A stretch of DNA of 64,000 bases. Source: Desnuesiella massiliensis (lineage in GTDB: Bacteria; Bacillota; Clostridia; Clostridiales; Clostridiaceae). How positions within the stretch are numbered: the stretch's first letter is position 1; every line of letters starts with the position of its first letter. The notes under the pieces were generated by a model that saw only the letters and a list, made by a program, of their open reading frames with translations, ran no database searches and was not told where the DNA came from. Location of the stretch: contig NZ_LN879456.1 of the NCBI RefSeq assembly GCF_001403615.1, forward strand, positions 1,116,001-1,180,000, read 5' to 3'. Positions 8,859-17,061 of the stretch are shown in pieces. A program made the position numbers and the translations under genes.

Positions 8859-9245
8859 TTATACTTCTCTCTTAGATAATTTATATGCTTCATGCCAAGT
8901 ATCTCTAACCTCTTCTATAACAGGAATTAATTCATCTAATTTTTTAATATCTTTTTTCAAGTTAACTTGAACTAAATTGTAATTTATAAATTCATAAACG
9001 GACATTAGTTGTTTCCCCCAAGGGCCTGCTTGATTTATATCTAGGGTAGCCATAAGCTCTATAAAAATATCTTGAGTTTTCACGATGTTTTCATGAGCTT
9101 TTTTAACATCCTTTTCTAGAATAGCTTGTCTTCCTATTTTAGAAAACTTTACTGCACCATCTACTAGCATCAATAGTAATTGCTCTTTAGATGCATAATT
9201 TACACTATTATTTTTATAAGCATTGTAAGCATTTGAAGCATACAT
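8859..9245 (-). CDS. fliS: Flagellin export chaperone FliS
   Basis: FliS binds the C-terminus of flagellin in the cytoplasm and prevents early polymerisation. The 128-aa helical protein has the family N-terminus YKNNSVNYASKEQLLLMLVDGAVKF, shown here only in parts: ASKEQLLLMLVDGA and AHENIVKTQDIF are characteristic. It lies between the 102-aa unknown gene and fliD with 13-14 nt gaps. Normal family length. FliS commonly also interacts with FliW and CsrA circuits in Firmicutes, which fits the operon content. Confidence 0.95.
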   Translation of the reverse strand: MYASNAYNAYKNNSVNYASKEQLLLMLVDGAVKFSKIGRQAILEKDVKKAHENIVKTQDIFIELMATLDINQAGPWGKQLMSVYEFINYNLVQVNLKKDIKKLDELIPVIEEVRDTWHEAYKLSKREV

Positions 9246-9257
9246 ACTATATTCCTC

Positions 9258-9566
9258 CTATTTTACCGCATCAATAAATACACCTTTGTACAAATTTTGC
9301 ACTTTCTCTTCATCTTGTTTCTCTACTTTTATAGATATTTCTGAAGTTTTTATTGCATTTATGGTTATCTTTTTACCTTCTTTGACGTATTTTGATAGAT
9401 TAAACTTTTCTTTTGGTTTTTGCTGTTCTTTATTTCTTCTTTGTCTTTCTTCACTTTTATCTTTATTTATAGCAATACCCTTTTTAGAATGAACTTTACC
9501 TTCCTTGGTTTCCTCATTTATTTTTTGTCTTAGGTCTGGTTCTATTTTATTAAGCCTAAATTCCAT
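9258..9566 (-). CDS. Uncharacterised lysine-rich protein in flagellar operon
   Basis: I do not recognise this 102-aa protein. It is very hydrophilic and basic/acidic mixed, rich in Lys, Glu and Gln, with no membrane segment or signal peptide. The middle (residues 25-60) is probably disordered, followed by a short beta-like stretch (KKITINAIKTSEISIKV). The SD GGGGGTTGATT is directly abutted by a CACAATT repeat element, which separates it from flaG. It sits between flaG and fliS, a position where Clostridium flagellar operons can carry unnamed small genes. A role as chaperone or assembly factor is only a guess from context. Confidence 0.7.
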   Translation of the reverse strand: MEFRLNKIEPDLRQKINEETKEGKVHSKKGIAINKDKSEERQRRNKEQQKPKEKFNLSKYVKEGKKITINAIKTSEISIKVEKQDEEKVQNLYKGVFIDAVK

Positions 9567-9586
9567 AGAATCAACCCCCTTTTTTT

Positions 9587-9722
9587 AATTCACAATTCAC
9601 AGTGCACAATGCACAATTAAGGATAATTTTTCTCAGATAGCTGAGAAAATTTAAAATATATAACTTTTTTGCTTTGCAAAAAAGTTTTCCTAAATTATGA
9701 ATTGTGAATTGTGCATTAATTA
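9587..9722. repeat. CACAATT-type intergenic inverted repeat, copy 1
   Basis: The left arm is a run of 7-nt units (TTCACAA, TTCACAG, TGCACAA, TGCACAA) ending in TTAAGG. The right arm is roughly its inverse (TGAATTGTGAATTGTGCATT). The interior holds two hairpins, TTTTCTCAG/CTGAGAAAA and AACTTTTTTGC/GCAAAAAAGTT. The right end overlaps the flaG stop codon and the left end abuts the SD of the next gene, so the element is the whole intergenic gap. Confidence 0.85.
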
Positions 9723-10085
9723 AGCCTTCTTGTCCACTAAAATCCCCACCATCTCACACATTTTAGCTACCATGTCTAATATTTTTTTAGGTGGTATTTC
9801 TAGAATTACCTCTTTTGTTTCATTATTTACTATTTTTATCATCACATCGTTTAGCTTCTCATGTATTTCATAGACTGCATGTACCTGTTCACCTTCTAGA
9901 AACTTATTTAGTTTATCTACTGCATTCTTTACGTCTTCTTTTCCTACTTCCTTTTTACCTGTATCCTTGCTATTTGAAACAGCATCTTTCGTAACAATTT
10001 TGTCTACATTTGTGTTTCCGGCAATTTCACCAGCATTGCCTTGTAAATTATTTTGTCCTCCCTGACTAACCCTGTTAATCTCCAT
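9720..10085 (-). CDS. flaG: FlaG family flagellar protein
   Basis: FlaG proteins influence filament length and are found next to fliD/fliS. The C-terminal half contains the family segment VHEKLNDVMIKIVN-type (here YEIHEKLNDVMIKIVNNET) followed by VILEIPPKKILDMVAKM, the recognisable FlaG core. The N-terminal 50 residues are low-complexity and polar. I chose the ATG at 10085 with AGAGGTG upstream rather than the frame-extending ATG at 10109. The protein is 121 aa, the usual size. The stop codon lies at the edge of an intergenic repeat. Confidence 0.9.
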   Translation of the reverse strand: MEINRVSQGGQNNLQGNAGEIAGNTNVDKIVTKDAVSNSKDTGKKEVGKEDVKNAVDKLNKFLEGEQVHAVYEIHEKLNDVMIKIVNNETKEVILEIPPKKILDMVAKMCEMVGILVDKKA

Positions 10086-10110
10086 ATTAACACCTCTTAA
10101 AATCACCATA

Positions 10111-10326
10111 TTATTTTTTTATTTGTTTTAAAATACTTAAATCCCCTTTAAGGGCATTTTTATTTTCATCTTTTACTTGGTTATATAATTCTTTTCTAAG
10201 TACTCTAACTTCTTTAGGAGCTTCAATAGCTAATTTTACAGTACCATCCTCTGCTTTTACTATGGTTACTTCAATATTATCTCCTATTAAAATAGATTCT
10301 CCTTTTTTTCTTGTAATAACTAGCAA
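10111..10326 (-). CDS. csrA: Carbon storage/flagellin translation regulator CsrA
   Basis: CsrA is a small RNA-binding dimer that blocks translation of target mRNAs by binding GGA motifs near the SD. The 71-aa protein begins MLVITRKKGESILIGD and has KLAIEAPKEVRVLRKELY, containing the RNA-contacting Arg/Leu positions and the helix that follows strand 5. It lies 6 nt after fliW, the usual Firmicute arrangement in which FliW sequesters CsrA until flagellin binds FliW. Its likely target in this window is the flagellin leader hairpin at 5795-5808. Confidence 0.97.
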   Translation of the reverse strand: MLVITRKKGESILIGDNIEVTIVKAEDGTVKLAIEAPKEVRVLRKELYNQVKDENKNALKGDLSILKQIKK

Positions 10327-10332
10327 ATTCTA

Positions 10333-10758
10333 TCACCCCTTAATTAGAGGATATTTTATCAGGTATTCCTCATTATCTACTATTATTTGTTCCCCTAATT
10401 TTTGTTTTATATTTATTACTATAGGCGCTCTTAAATTTACTGTTATATTTTCAACTTTTGTATTTAATGTCACTGTATTTAATAGAATTACATCTTTTTC
10501 TTCCGTTATATTTAACTGTTGTATAATATTATCTGAAAGCTTTACCTCATAGTTTTCCATAACTTCAAAGGGCGATATGACTAAAAAGCCAATATCCTTA
10601 TCATCTAAGGAATGTAGTATGGTAAACATAGGATTTTCCTCAGCAGAAAACATTATAAACTTATTTAAATTTTCAAAGCCTAACATTCCATTTGGGAAAG
10701 TTATAATTTCCTCTTCTTCATAGTTTAAAACACCATGGTACTTCGTTTCTAGTTTCAT
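10333..10758 (-). CDS. fliW: Flagellar assembly factor FliW
   Basis: FliW binds flagellin or CsrA alternately, linking flagellin export to its synthesis. The 141-aa protein has the family beginning METKYHG-like (MKLETKYHGVLNYEEEEIITF), with FPNGMLGFENLNKFIMF and the later RAPIVINIKQKLGEQ, all typical of FliW; no segment is missing. The SD AGGAGGAAAAAAC precedes the ATG. It is followed by csrA at 6 nt. This is the antagonist required for the CsrA-hag type switch predicted here. Confidence 0.96.
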   Translation of the reverse strand: MKLETKYHGVLNYEEEEIITFPNGMLGFENLNKFIMFSAEENPMFTILHSLDDKDIGFLVISPFEVMENYEVKLSDNIIQQLNITEEKDVILLNTVTLNTKVENITVNLRAPIVINIKQKLGEQIIVDNEEYLIKYPLIKG

Positions 10759-10799
10759 AGTTTTTTCCTCCTAGACTAAAGCTCTGCGAACTGTCTCTA

Positions 10800-12191
10800 C
10801 TATCTTAAATAATCCATTAAGGAAGGTTGTATTATCTTTGCACTGGTTTGAAGTGAAGCTACATATACAGTCTGCATAGTGGCAAATTCCATGGTCTTTT
10901 CTGTTATGTCAATATCCTCAGTGTTTGCTAATATATCCGTCATATTAAAGTTTTCTTCAACGTTTCTATCCTTAGCAGCCTCCATTCTGTTTTCCTTGGC
11001 TCCTGCCACTGCACGAAGTTTTAATAAGTTTTTCAAACAGTCGGAGATATTATCTAAATCAGTTCCTGTTAACTGACTATTATCATCTGGATCTGCACTG
11101 TCTAAATGCTTTACTATATCCTCAAATATAGCTCTTATATCTTTAGAAACGCCTTTTTCATTGGTAAACTCTAATACTTCATTAGCTGTTGTGTTATATT
11201 CCATAAACACACCTTGGGATACTTCTACTTGCATTTTAGTTAAAATTTGATCATATTCAACTCCGTTTACAAGTTCTCCACCATCTTTTTTCCTATACAT
11301 TAATCTAGCATTTTCTGTAGCAGTGCTGTCATAAGTTGATGTTTGAGCATTCATAATATCATTATTACTTGGAGCTTTTCCCATGCTTATCATATATAAA
11401 GTGCTTGGGTTGGACTCGTTAGTATTAACAAACATTAATTTTGAATCTGAAAAATTCGGTACTACTCTCAAATTATTTTCAAGAGATGGACTGTAACCCA
11501 TTGCTTTATTTATCACATTTGATAAATCATTTAAGTCTTTAATAGGAGCAAATTTTTCTCCTGCTGCAAGATTTACCCCTGTAGCACTTTCTTTAACTTC
11601 CATAGTAGAATCTTTTTTTAAGATTATAGAAATCGATCCAATAGATATATTTATATCGTTCTTTAATCCACTAGGTGTAGTATTATCCAAAAGATCACTC
11701 ATTGTTATAGCATCTGTGCTGGCTGCTTTATCAAATTTTGTTCCACCTACTACATCCACAGGTTTTGACGTAGCTCTAGTTCCTCCAAAGATATACTTAC
11801 CGTCAAAATTTGTATTTAATATCTGAGAAAACTCTCCAATTTTTTGATTTATTTCATCCTTTATAGCTTTTCTTTCCGAGGTACCATAACCTGCGTTTCC
11901 AGAAGCTAATAGAAGTTCTCTGACTCTTTGAATTACATTTCCAGCTTGTCCTAAAGCTGTATCTGTTGTATCTAGCCAATTTATAGTGTCTTTAATATTT
12001 TCATTATACTGTTTATTAGCTCCTATATCAGTATGAAGCTGCATAGCCCTAGATACCTTAAAAGGGTTATCTGAAGGTCTTCTTATTTCCTTACCAGAAG
12101 TAAGCTGCTGCTGCAAAGTCTTCATATTGCCTAAATTATTTCTCATATCCTTTAAAAAATTATAAGAAAGCATCTTATTTGTAACTCTCAC
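10800..12191 (-). CDS. flgL: Flagellar hook-associated protein 3
   Basis: FlgL is one of the two hook-filament junction proteins. The N-terminal helix region MRVTNKMLSYNFLKDM, QLTSGKEIRRPSDNPF and the C-terminal QTVYVASLQTSAKIIQPSLMDYL are the flagellin-like D0/D1 parts. At 463 aa it is longer than the roughly 300 aa B. subtilis protein; the extra sequence lies in the middle (about residues 180-340). It follows flgK by 39 nt in the flgM operon. Confidence 0.95.
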   Translation of the reverse strand: MRVTNKMLSYNFLKDMRNNLGNMKTLQQQLTSGKEIRRPSDNPFKVSRAMQLHTDIGANKQYNENIKDTINWLDTTDTALGQAGNVIQRVRELLLASGNAGYGTSERKAIKDEINQKIGEFSQILNTNFDGKYIFGGTRATSKPVDVVGGTKFDKAASTDAITMSDLLDNTTPSGLKNDINISIGSISIILKKDSTMEVKESATGVNLAAGEKFAPIKDLNDLSNVINKAMGYSPSLENNLRVVPNFSDSKLMFVNTNESNPSTLYMISMGKAPSNNDIMNAQTSTYDSTATENARLMYRKKDGGELVNGVEYDQILTKMQVEVSQGVFMEYNTTANEVLEFTNEKGVSKDIRAIFEDIVKHLDSADPDDNSQLTGTDLDNISDCLKNLLKLRAVAGAKENRMEAAKDRNVEENFNMTDILANTEDIDITEKTMEFATMQTVYVASLQTSAKIIQPSLMDYLR

Positions 12192-12230
12192 TTTACCACC
12201 TCTTTTTTTAATTCTCAGTAAGCTTATAAA

Positions 12231-13976
12231 CTACTTTTTAAGCCCGTTAACCACCACATCTAAAAGTTGATCCACTGTAGCTATGATCTTAGCATTAGCT
12301 TGGTAAGCATGCATGAATTGAACCATATTTGCCATTTCTTCATCTAGAGAAACACCAGATACGCTCATTCTGCTTTCGGTAAAAGTATCTAATAGATCTT
12401 GCTTATTTTTTACTCCTTTTTTAGCTTCTTGTGCTTGTACTCCTAAGGTATTTACGGTGTTTTTAAAATAAGTATCCATCTTCATTCCATTAGTATTGTT
12501 TTTTATCATTAAAGTAGATGAATCTATTCCATTAGCACTAATAAAACTTGCTCTATCATTTATGGTAATACCTATGTCCTGTATCATCATCATCACATCT
12601 TTTAAGGTAGAAATAGATAAAGCCCTTAAATTATCGGATTCACCCGCATTGGCGTCTTTCTTTGCATTTATTTTCATAACATTCTTCATTATTTCTTCAT
12701 TAACACTTATATTTCCTGCGTTAATACCATTTTCATCTAATGGGTCTTCCTTATTAACAAAGAATAACCTGTCACCATCTGCTCCAGTCAATCCGCTAGT
12801 ATGTATCTCATTTACTGACCAAGCTAAAGCTTTTGCCAATTTATTGATCTCATTGATGTATTTATTTACATCTTCTTGTATTGTCATAAGTCCATTAAGC
12901 TCTCCCGTACTAGGGCTAAATAAAGAACTCATAAAGCTTGCTGTAGTTGCCCCTGTAACAGTACCTCCACTAAGACTTCCCACTGGGTCTACTGTTGATC
13001 CGTTTTTATACACAGGTCCTCCTCTTTTAGGATCTGTCCATATAACTCTACATTCCTCCAGTTGCTTTTTCTGATCATCAGTAAGGCTTAGTTTTTCTAT
13101 TACCACCCTATTAGCTGAACTCTGCTTATCACCATTTTTATAGTACGTTATGTTATAGGTTCCATCAGCATTTTTTTCTATATTATCTACATAAGATAAC
13201 CTATAAATATCCTTTGTATTCTCCACAGCTCTTACCATTGTCAATGGATTGTTTCCACTTTCCGGTATCAAGTCTATGCCTTCATGTTTTTTCTTATCTA
13301 TTTTTATGTTAAATTTACTACTTAACTGATCTAACAGTAGATCTCTTTTATCCATAAGGTCATTTGGCATATTTCCAGCTATTTTTACTGCCATGATCTC
13401 TTGATTTAGTCCATCGATTTGATTTAGTATGTTATTTATTTCAAAAACATTATCTTTTATAAGCTGCTGAGCATTGTCCTTTAATTTATTTAATTGAGTA
13501 TAGGTGTGGTTTAAGGCATTGGTAAGAGATTGTGATTTTTCCGCTACTACAGTTCTAGCACTAGAACTTTCTGTTTTCTTAGAAAGTTCACTCCAAGATT
13601 TGTAGAATTCTGTCATAAGATTAGAAATACCCGTATCCGTAGGTTCATTTATTATGCCCTCTACCTCATTTAAAAAATTATATCTGCTGCCAAATTTAGA
13701 AAAATTACTTATCTCACTGCGCACCTGATAATCTAAAAAAGCATCCCTTATTCTCTCTATAGCTGCTATCTGTGCTCCTGTTCCTAACTGCCCTGGTTCA
13801 GCCACGCTATTTATAGAAGGCATACCGAAAGGTCTTGTGGTTTCGATCTTTGCTCTCTGCCTTGAATAACCCTCTGTATTAGCATTGGCTATATTATGGG
13901 ACGTAACATCTAAGGACTTTTGTTGTACATACATCCCCCTTTTCGCCACATTAAAAGTTCCAAATAATCCTGACAT
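12231..13976 (-). CDS. flgK: Flagellar hook-associated protein 1
   Basis: FlgK is the first hook-filament junction protein. The N-terminus SGLFGTFNVAKRGM with QKSLDVTSHNIANANTEGYS is the flagellar rod/hook signature. The C-terminus (VSLDEEMANMVQFMHAYQANAK, cited in parts) is the conserved FlgK helix. 581 aa is within the usual range. It lies between flgN and flgL. Export depends on the FlgN-like chaperone encoded just upstream. Confidence 0.96.
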   Translation of the reverse strand: MSGLFGTFNVAKRGMYVQQKSLDVTSHNIANANTEGYSRQRAKIETTRPFGMPSINSVAEPGQLGTGAQIAAIERIRDAFLDYQVRSEISNFSKFGSRYNFLNEVEGIINEPTDTGISNLMTEFYKSWSELSKKTESSSARTVVAEKSQSLTNALNHTYTQLNKLKDNAQQLIKDNVFEINNILNQIDGLNQEIMAVKIAGNMPNDLMDKRDLLLDQLSSKFNIKIDKKKHEGIDLIPESGNNPLTMVRAVENTKDIYRLSYVDNIEKNADGTYNITYYKNGDKQSSANRVVIEKLSLTDDQKKQLEECRVIWTDPKRGGPVYKNGSTVDPVGSLSGGTVTGATTASFMSSLFSPSTGELNGLMTIQEDVNKYINEINKLAKALAWSVNEIHTSGLTGADGDRLFFVNKEDPLDENGINAGNISVNEEIMKNVMKINAKKDANAGESDNLRALSISTLKDVMMMIQDIGITINDRASFISANGIDSSTLMIKNNTNGMKMDTYFKNTVNTLGVQAQEAKKGVKNKQDLLDTFTESRMSVSGVSLDEEMANMVQFMHAYQANAKIIATVDQLLDVVVNGLKK

Positions 13977-13997
13977 TGAAACACCTCATCACTAAAA

Positions 13998-14408
13998 TTA
14001 TTTTTTGAATTTACCATAGGAGTTATAAGTTTTAGCCTCCCTATGTGGATTTATTACATTTAATATCTTTGATGTAAAAGTTAAGTTCTGCTTTAAAAGC
14101 ATTTCATTAGTATCCTTCTGAAGCTGAAGCTCCTTTAACATGTTTTTTACTGAATTATAATTGTTTTCAGTTTCTTCATCGGCTAAATCTGCTATGATTT
14201 TGCTCATAGCCTCTCCTTTGGTTAAGGCTCTTCTTTCCATTTCTATTTCAGCTATGGTTTTATTAGCCTTTTGTATATCTTCCACTATAGCTTCTAATCC
14301 AAACAAATCATTGTTTAATATGAGTTTATGCTGGGTATCTAACAAAACTAGAAGAACCCTTAAAGCATCTAATTCTCCAAGCATTATGGAATTTAATGTA
14401 CTCTTCAT
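13998..14408 (-). CDS. flgN: FlgN-like export chaperone
   Basis: FlgN chaperones FlgK and FlgL to the export gate. The 136-aa protein is nearly all helical, with ELDALRVLLVLLDTQHKLI at the N-terminus and a long coiled-coil-like helix to residue 120. This pattern is weakly conserved in the family. Position between flgM and flgK is the standard one and carries most of the weight. The gap to flgM is 2 nt, so the two are probably translationally coupled. Confidence 0.85.
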   Translation of the reverse strand: MKSTLNSIMLGELDALRVLLVLLDTQHKLILNNDLFGLEAIVEDIQKANKTIAEIEMERRALTKGEAMSKIIADLADEETENNYNSVKNMLKELQLQKDTNEMLLKQNLTFTSKILNVINPHREAKTYNSYGKFKK

Positions 14409-14410
14409 GG

Positions 14411-14689
14411 CTAAAATTCTCTCCCTTTTATCATATCAACCATTTTCTTAGCTACTAATTGAGCATTAGGCTTATAAGTTCCATTAGAAACTTGTTCCCT
14501 TATTCTTTGAAGTTTTTCAGCATTATTTACGTTAGGTGTATCAAAATTATATCCGCTCAAACTTTTGCCTAGGGCAGATATTTCTATAGAATCCTTACTT
14601 TCTTTAACTGCTTTTACTTCTGTATTTTTTACTTTTTTATCGGAATAAACCTTTAAAACATTGCTGGCATTTACCCCTTTAATATTCAT
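14411..14689 (-). CDS. flgM: Anti-sigma factor FlgM
   Basis: FlgM binds SigD until it is removed by secretion or turnover, timing late flagellar genes. The 92-aa protein has the family C-terminal pattern: DSIEISALGKSLSGY, then the helix LQRIREQVSNGTYKP and VAKKMVDMI. It heads the late operon and is itself behind a SigD promoter, which forms the expected negative feedback loop. Its leader contains an inverted repeat that could pair with the SD. The gene for SigD is not in the window. Confidence 0.95.
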   Translation of the reverse strand: MNIKGVNASNVLKVYSDKKVKNTEVKAVKESKDSIEISALGKSLSGYNFDTPNVNNAEKLQRIREQVSNGTYKPNAQLVAKKMVDMIKGREF

Positions 14690-14694
14690 AGTAC

Positions 14695-14739
14695 AACCTC
14701 CAAGATACTTAATTAATTCCTTTGATTCATGTGGAGGTT
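14695..14739 (-). promoter_or_regulatory. Inverted repeat sequestering the flgM Shine-Dalgarno
   Basis: In the flgM leader, AACCTCCA (14739-14732) is exactly complementary to TGGAGGTT (14702-14695), which contains the flgM SD. The 29-nt loop includes AAAGGA, a possible CsrA-type motif. Folding of the 8-bp stem would hide the ribosome site. Function is inferred. Confidence 0.6.
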
Positions 14740-14791
14740 AAATATTTTCTTTATCCCCTCTTCAAATCAATCAAAGAAACTTCTTATTTCA

Positions 14792-14818
14792 TTATCGAAA
14801 TTTTTTTATCAAAGTTTA
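14792..14818 (-). promoter_or_regulatory. SigD promoter of flgM operon
   Basis: The minus strand reads TAAA, 15 nt, TTCGATAA. It matches the sigma-28 pattern with the same spacing as the other three sites. Transcription should start near 14785, giving a leader of about 95 nt with the SD-pairing repeat. Confidence 0.82.
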
Positions 14819-14845
14819 TAGTTATAAATCATATTGGAAAATAAA

Positions 14846-14880
14846 AAGAAATAAAGTTCTTACTTTATTTCTTCCTACAC
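14846..14880 (-). terminator. Terminator after fliY (end of che-fli operon)
   Basis: AAGAAATAAAG and CTTTATTTCTT form an 11-bp stem with a 6-nt loop, followed on the minus strand by a T-rich run. It lies about 18 nt after the fliY stop and upstream of the flgM promoter. The stem is AT-rich, so efficiency is uncertain. Confidence 0.7.
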
Positions 14881-14897
14881 AATAAAATTCACTTTTG

Positions 14898-16052
14898 TTA
14901 TTGCCCTAAACTTTTAACTCTTTCTGCATTACTCACAATACTTGTTATTCTAACTCCAAAATTCTCATCTACCACTACCACTTCACCATAAGCTACCCTT
15001 TTACCATTTACTAATATCTCTACAGGTTCTTCTGCTAATTTATCTAATTCTACTAAAGAACCAGTGCCCAAATTTAAGATATCTTTTATATTTTTCTTAG
15101 TTCTTCCAAGCACCACCGAAATCTCTAAAGGTACATCTAAAATTAAGTCTATGTTTTTAGGTGCTCCAGCGTAAGTTTTTTCATTTAAAGGCTGGAAGCT
15201 GGCTTGATGAACTTCAACCTTAGGCTGCGGCCTTTCTATGGGTTTTTCATATACAGGCTCATAATAAGTTGGTTCTGCATTTGTGGTGCTAGCATATTGT
15301 GGTGCGGGTTGTACTGGTTGAGTATTTTGAGTTTGAGAACTTGGCTTGCTTTTTTCTGTATTAACCATAGGTTCCTCCTCACCCATCATTATAGATACTA
15401 TTTTCTTACCTGTGTTTATTGGTAACAACTGCATTATAGTACTATCAACTAAACTTCCTATAGTCATGCTAAAGGAAACTTTAATTATCTCTTCGTCATC
15501 ATCCATATCATCTAAAAGAGGCTCTGTAGTGTCTTCCCATATTTTAGATGTAGGTGGAGATATATTTACTTCTCTTGAAAACATAGTAGCCATGGATGTA
15601 GCTGCAGAACCTATCATTTGGTTCATTGCTTCTGATACAGCACTCATCTCCAGTTCTGATAATGCCGGAGATACATTTGTACCATCCCCACCCATCATAA
15701 GATTTGCTATAACCGCTGAGTCTGTGGTTTTCATCACTAATAGATTTTTACCTAAAATACCGCTGGTAAACTCTACCTCAAGGGCTATATTAGGTATTTC
15801 AAAGCTATTTTTAAGCTCTCTTAAAGTAGTAACGGTTACCACAGGTGTGGTTATATTCACAGGCTGATTGATCACCTGGGAAAGAGCCGTTGAAGCAGAT
15901 CCCATGGATATATTTCCTATTTCCCCTAGCAAATCTTTATCTATTTCTGAAATTGATTGTTCATTTGGTTCTTCCTTTTGAACACTAGATTCACTAGGAC
16001 CACCATTTAATAATGAATCAATTTCTTCTTGAGAAAGAAATCCGTTACTCAT
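14898..16052 (-). CDS. fliY: Flagellar switch phosphatase FliY (CheC-FliN fusion)
   Basis: FliY combines CheY-P phosphatase activity with the FliN rotor function in the C-ring. The N-terminal FLSQEEIDSLLNG is the CheY-binding peptide shared with FliM. A CheC-type domain follows (LGEIGNISMGSASTALSQ near residue 45 and a second ExxN-like SEAMNQMIGSAATSM near 145). A linker rich in Pro/Gln (about 230-290) leads to a FliN/SpoA domain (LDVPLEISVVLGRTKKN). 384 aa is close to B. subtilis FliY. The start at 16052 gives the typical N-terminus; the frame continues to 16064. It overlaps fliM slightly. Confidence 0.95.
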   Translation of the reverse strand: MSNGFLSQEEIDSLLNGGPSESSVQKEEPNEQSISEIDKDLLGEIGNISMGSASTALSQVINQPVNITTPVVTVTTLRELKNSFEIPNIALEVEFTSGILGKNLLVMKTTDSAVIANLMMGGDGTNVSPALSELEMSAVSEAMNQMIGSAATSMATMFSREVNISPPTSKIWEDTTEPLLDDMDDDEEIIKVSFSMTIGSLVDSTIMQLLPINTGKKIVSIMMGEEEPMVNTEKSKPSSQTQNTQPVQPAPQYASTTNAEPTYYEPVYEKPIERPQPKVEVHQASFQPLNEKTYAGAPKNIDLILDVPLEISVVLGRTKKNIKDILNLGTGSLVELDKLAEEPVEILVNGKRVAYGEVVVVDENFGVRITSIVSNAERVKSLGQ

Positions 16053-17040
16053 AATTTTCCACATCCTTATCTATAATATCTAGTACTTCTACCCCCATGT
16101 TTTTTCCTAGTATACCTGGTTTAGCGTAGAAGTATTCTTCATCTTCTATGACTAATTTAATAGGTGCATTAAACCTACTATTTAAGGTTAATACATCTCC
16201 TGCATTTAGCTTAAGGAAATCATCCACTATTATATTGGTCTTTCCTAATACAGCAGTGACAGAAACATCTACAATATTTAACCTGTTTTTAAGTTTTTCT
16301 CTTGATTCTCTTAACACCTGTTCATCATTTTGTTGGAACCAGTATTGAACCACTAGTTTATCTAAAACTTTTTCTATACTTAAGTAAGGTATACATATAT
16401 TTATAAAAGTATTGCTTTTTCCCATTTCTACTGAAAAGGTTATTAATGCTACAGGTTCATTAGGCGCCAAGGTCTGATTTAAGGCTGGATTGGTTTCAAG
16501 TCCTTCAATTTCAGGTTGAACCTCTAGCACATCCTCCCAGGCCAATCGCAAATTTGAGATCAATCCTTTGTTTACCTGTCTTATTATGTTTTTATCAATA
16601 TCAGTAAACTCTCTCATCTTATACTTTCTATCACCATTACCACCAAGTAGTATGTCTAATACCTGAAACACAAATTGTGGGTTGGTTTCAAATAATATAG
16701 ACCCACTTAAAGGTGACATTTTAAATATAGTAAGTATGGTCGGATTAGGTATTGAATGTATAAACTCTTCATAAGTTATTTGTTCTACAGATTCTATTTT
16801 TACTTTTACATTAGTCCTAACCTGAGCAGTTAGATAATTTGCTATTATTCTTGCATAATTGTCATGAATAAGTTCTAGAGTCCTTATATGATCCTTTGAG
16901 AATTTTTGAGGACTTCTAAAATCATAGGGTTTAACCTTTTGCTTATCTTCTTCCTTTGGAAGCTCATCCGGCACCAATTCGCCGGATGACAAGGCAGATA
17001 ACAAGGCATCTATTTCACTTTGCGATAATACTTCTGCCAT
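16045..17040 (-). CDS. fliM: Flagellar motor switch protein FliM
   Basis: FliM forms the C-ring middle layer and receives CheY-P. The N-terminal LSQSEIDALLSAL is the CheY-binding helix. The middle domain has RTLELIHDNYARI and GSILFETNPQFVFQVLDILLGG, and the C-terminal SpoA domain contains VTAVLGKTNI. 331 aa is the standard length. It follows cheW by 21 nt and overlaps fliY by a few bases. The complex inferred is FliM-FliY with FliG encoded elsewhere. Confidence 0.97.
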   Translation of the reverse strand: MAEVLSQSEIDALLSALSSGELVPDELPKEEDKQKVKPYDFRSPQKFSKDHIRTLELIHDNYARIIANYLTAQVRTNVKVKIESVEQITYEEFIHSIPNPTILTIFKMSPLSGSILFETNPQFVFQVLDILLGGNGDRKYKMREFTDIDKNIIRQVNKGLISNLRLAWEDVLEVQPEIEGLETNPALNQTLAPNEPVALITFSVEMGKSNTFINICIPYLSIEKVLDKLVVQYWFQQNDEQVLRESREKLKNRLNIVDVSVTAVLGKTNIIVDDFLKLNAGDVLTLNSRFNAPIKLVIEDEEYFYAKPGILGKNMGVEVLDIIDKDVENYE

Positions 17041-17061
17041 ATTATTCCCTCATTTCTCAAA

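Noticed and set aside
12496..13074. 192-aa open frame on the plus strand over flgK
   Set aside because: It is antisense to a clear flgK coding region, has no SD, and is low-complexity hydrophobic; a shadow of the real gene.
15346..15867. 173-aa open frame on the plus strand over fliY
   Set aside because: Antisense to the conserved CheC-FliN protein, without SD or family motifs.
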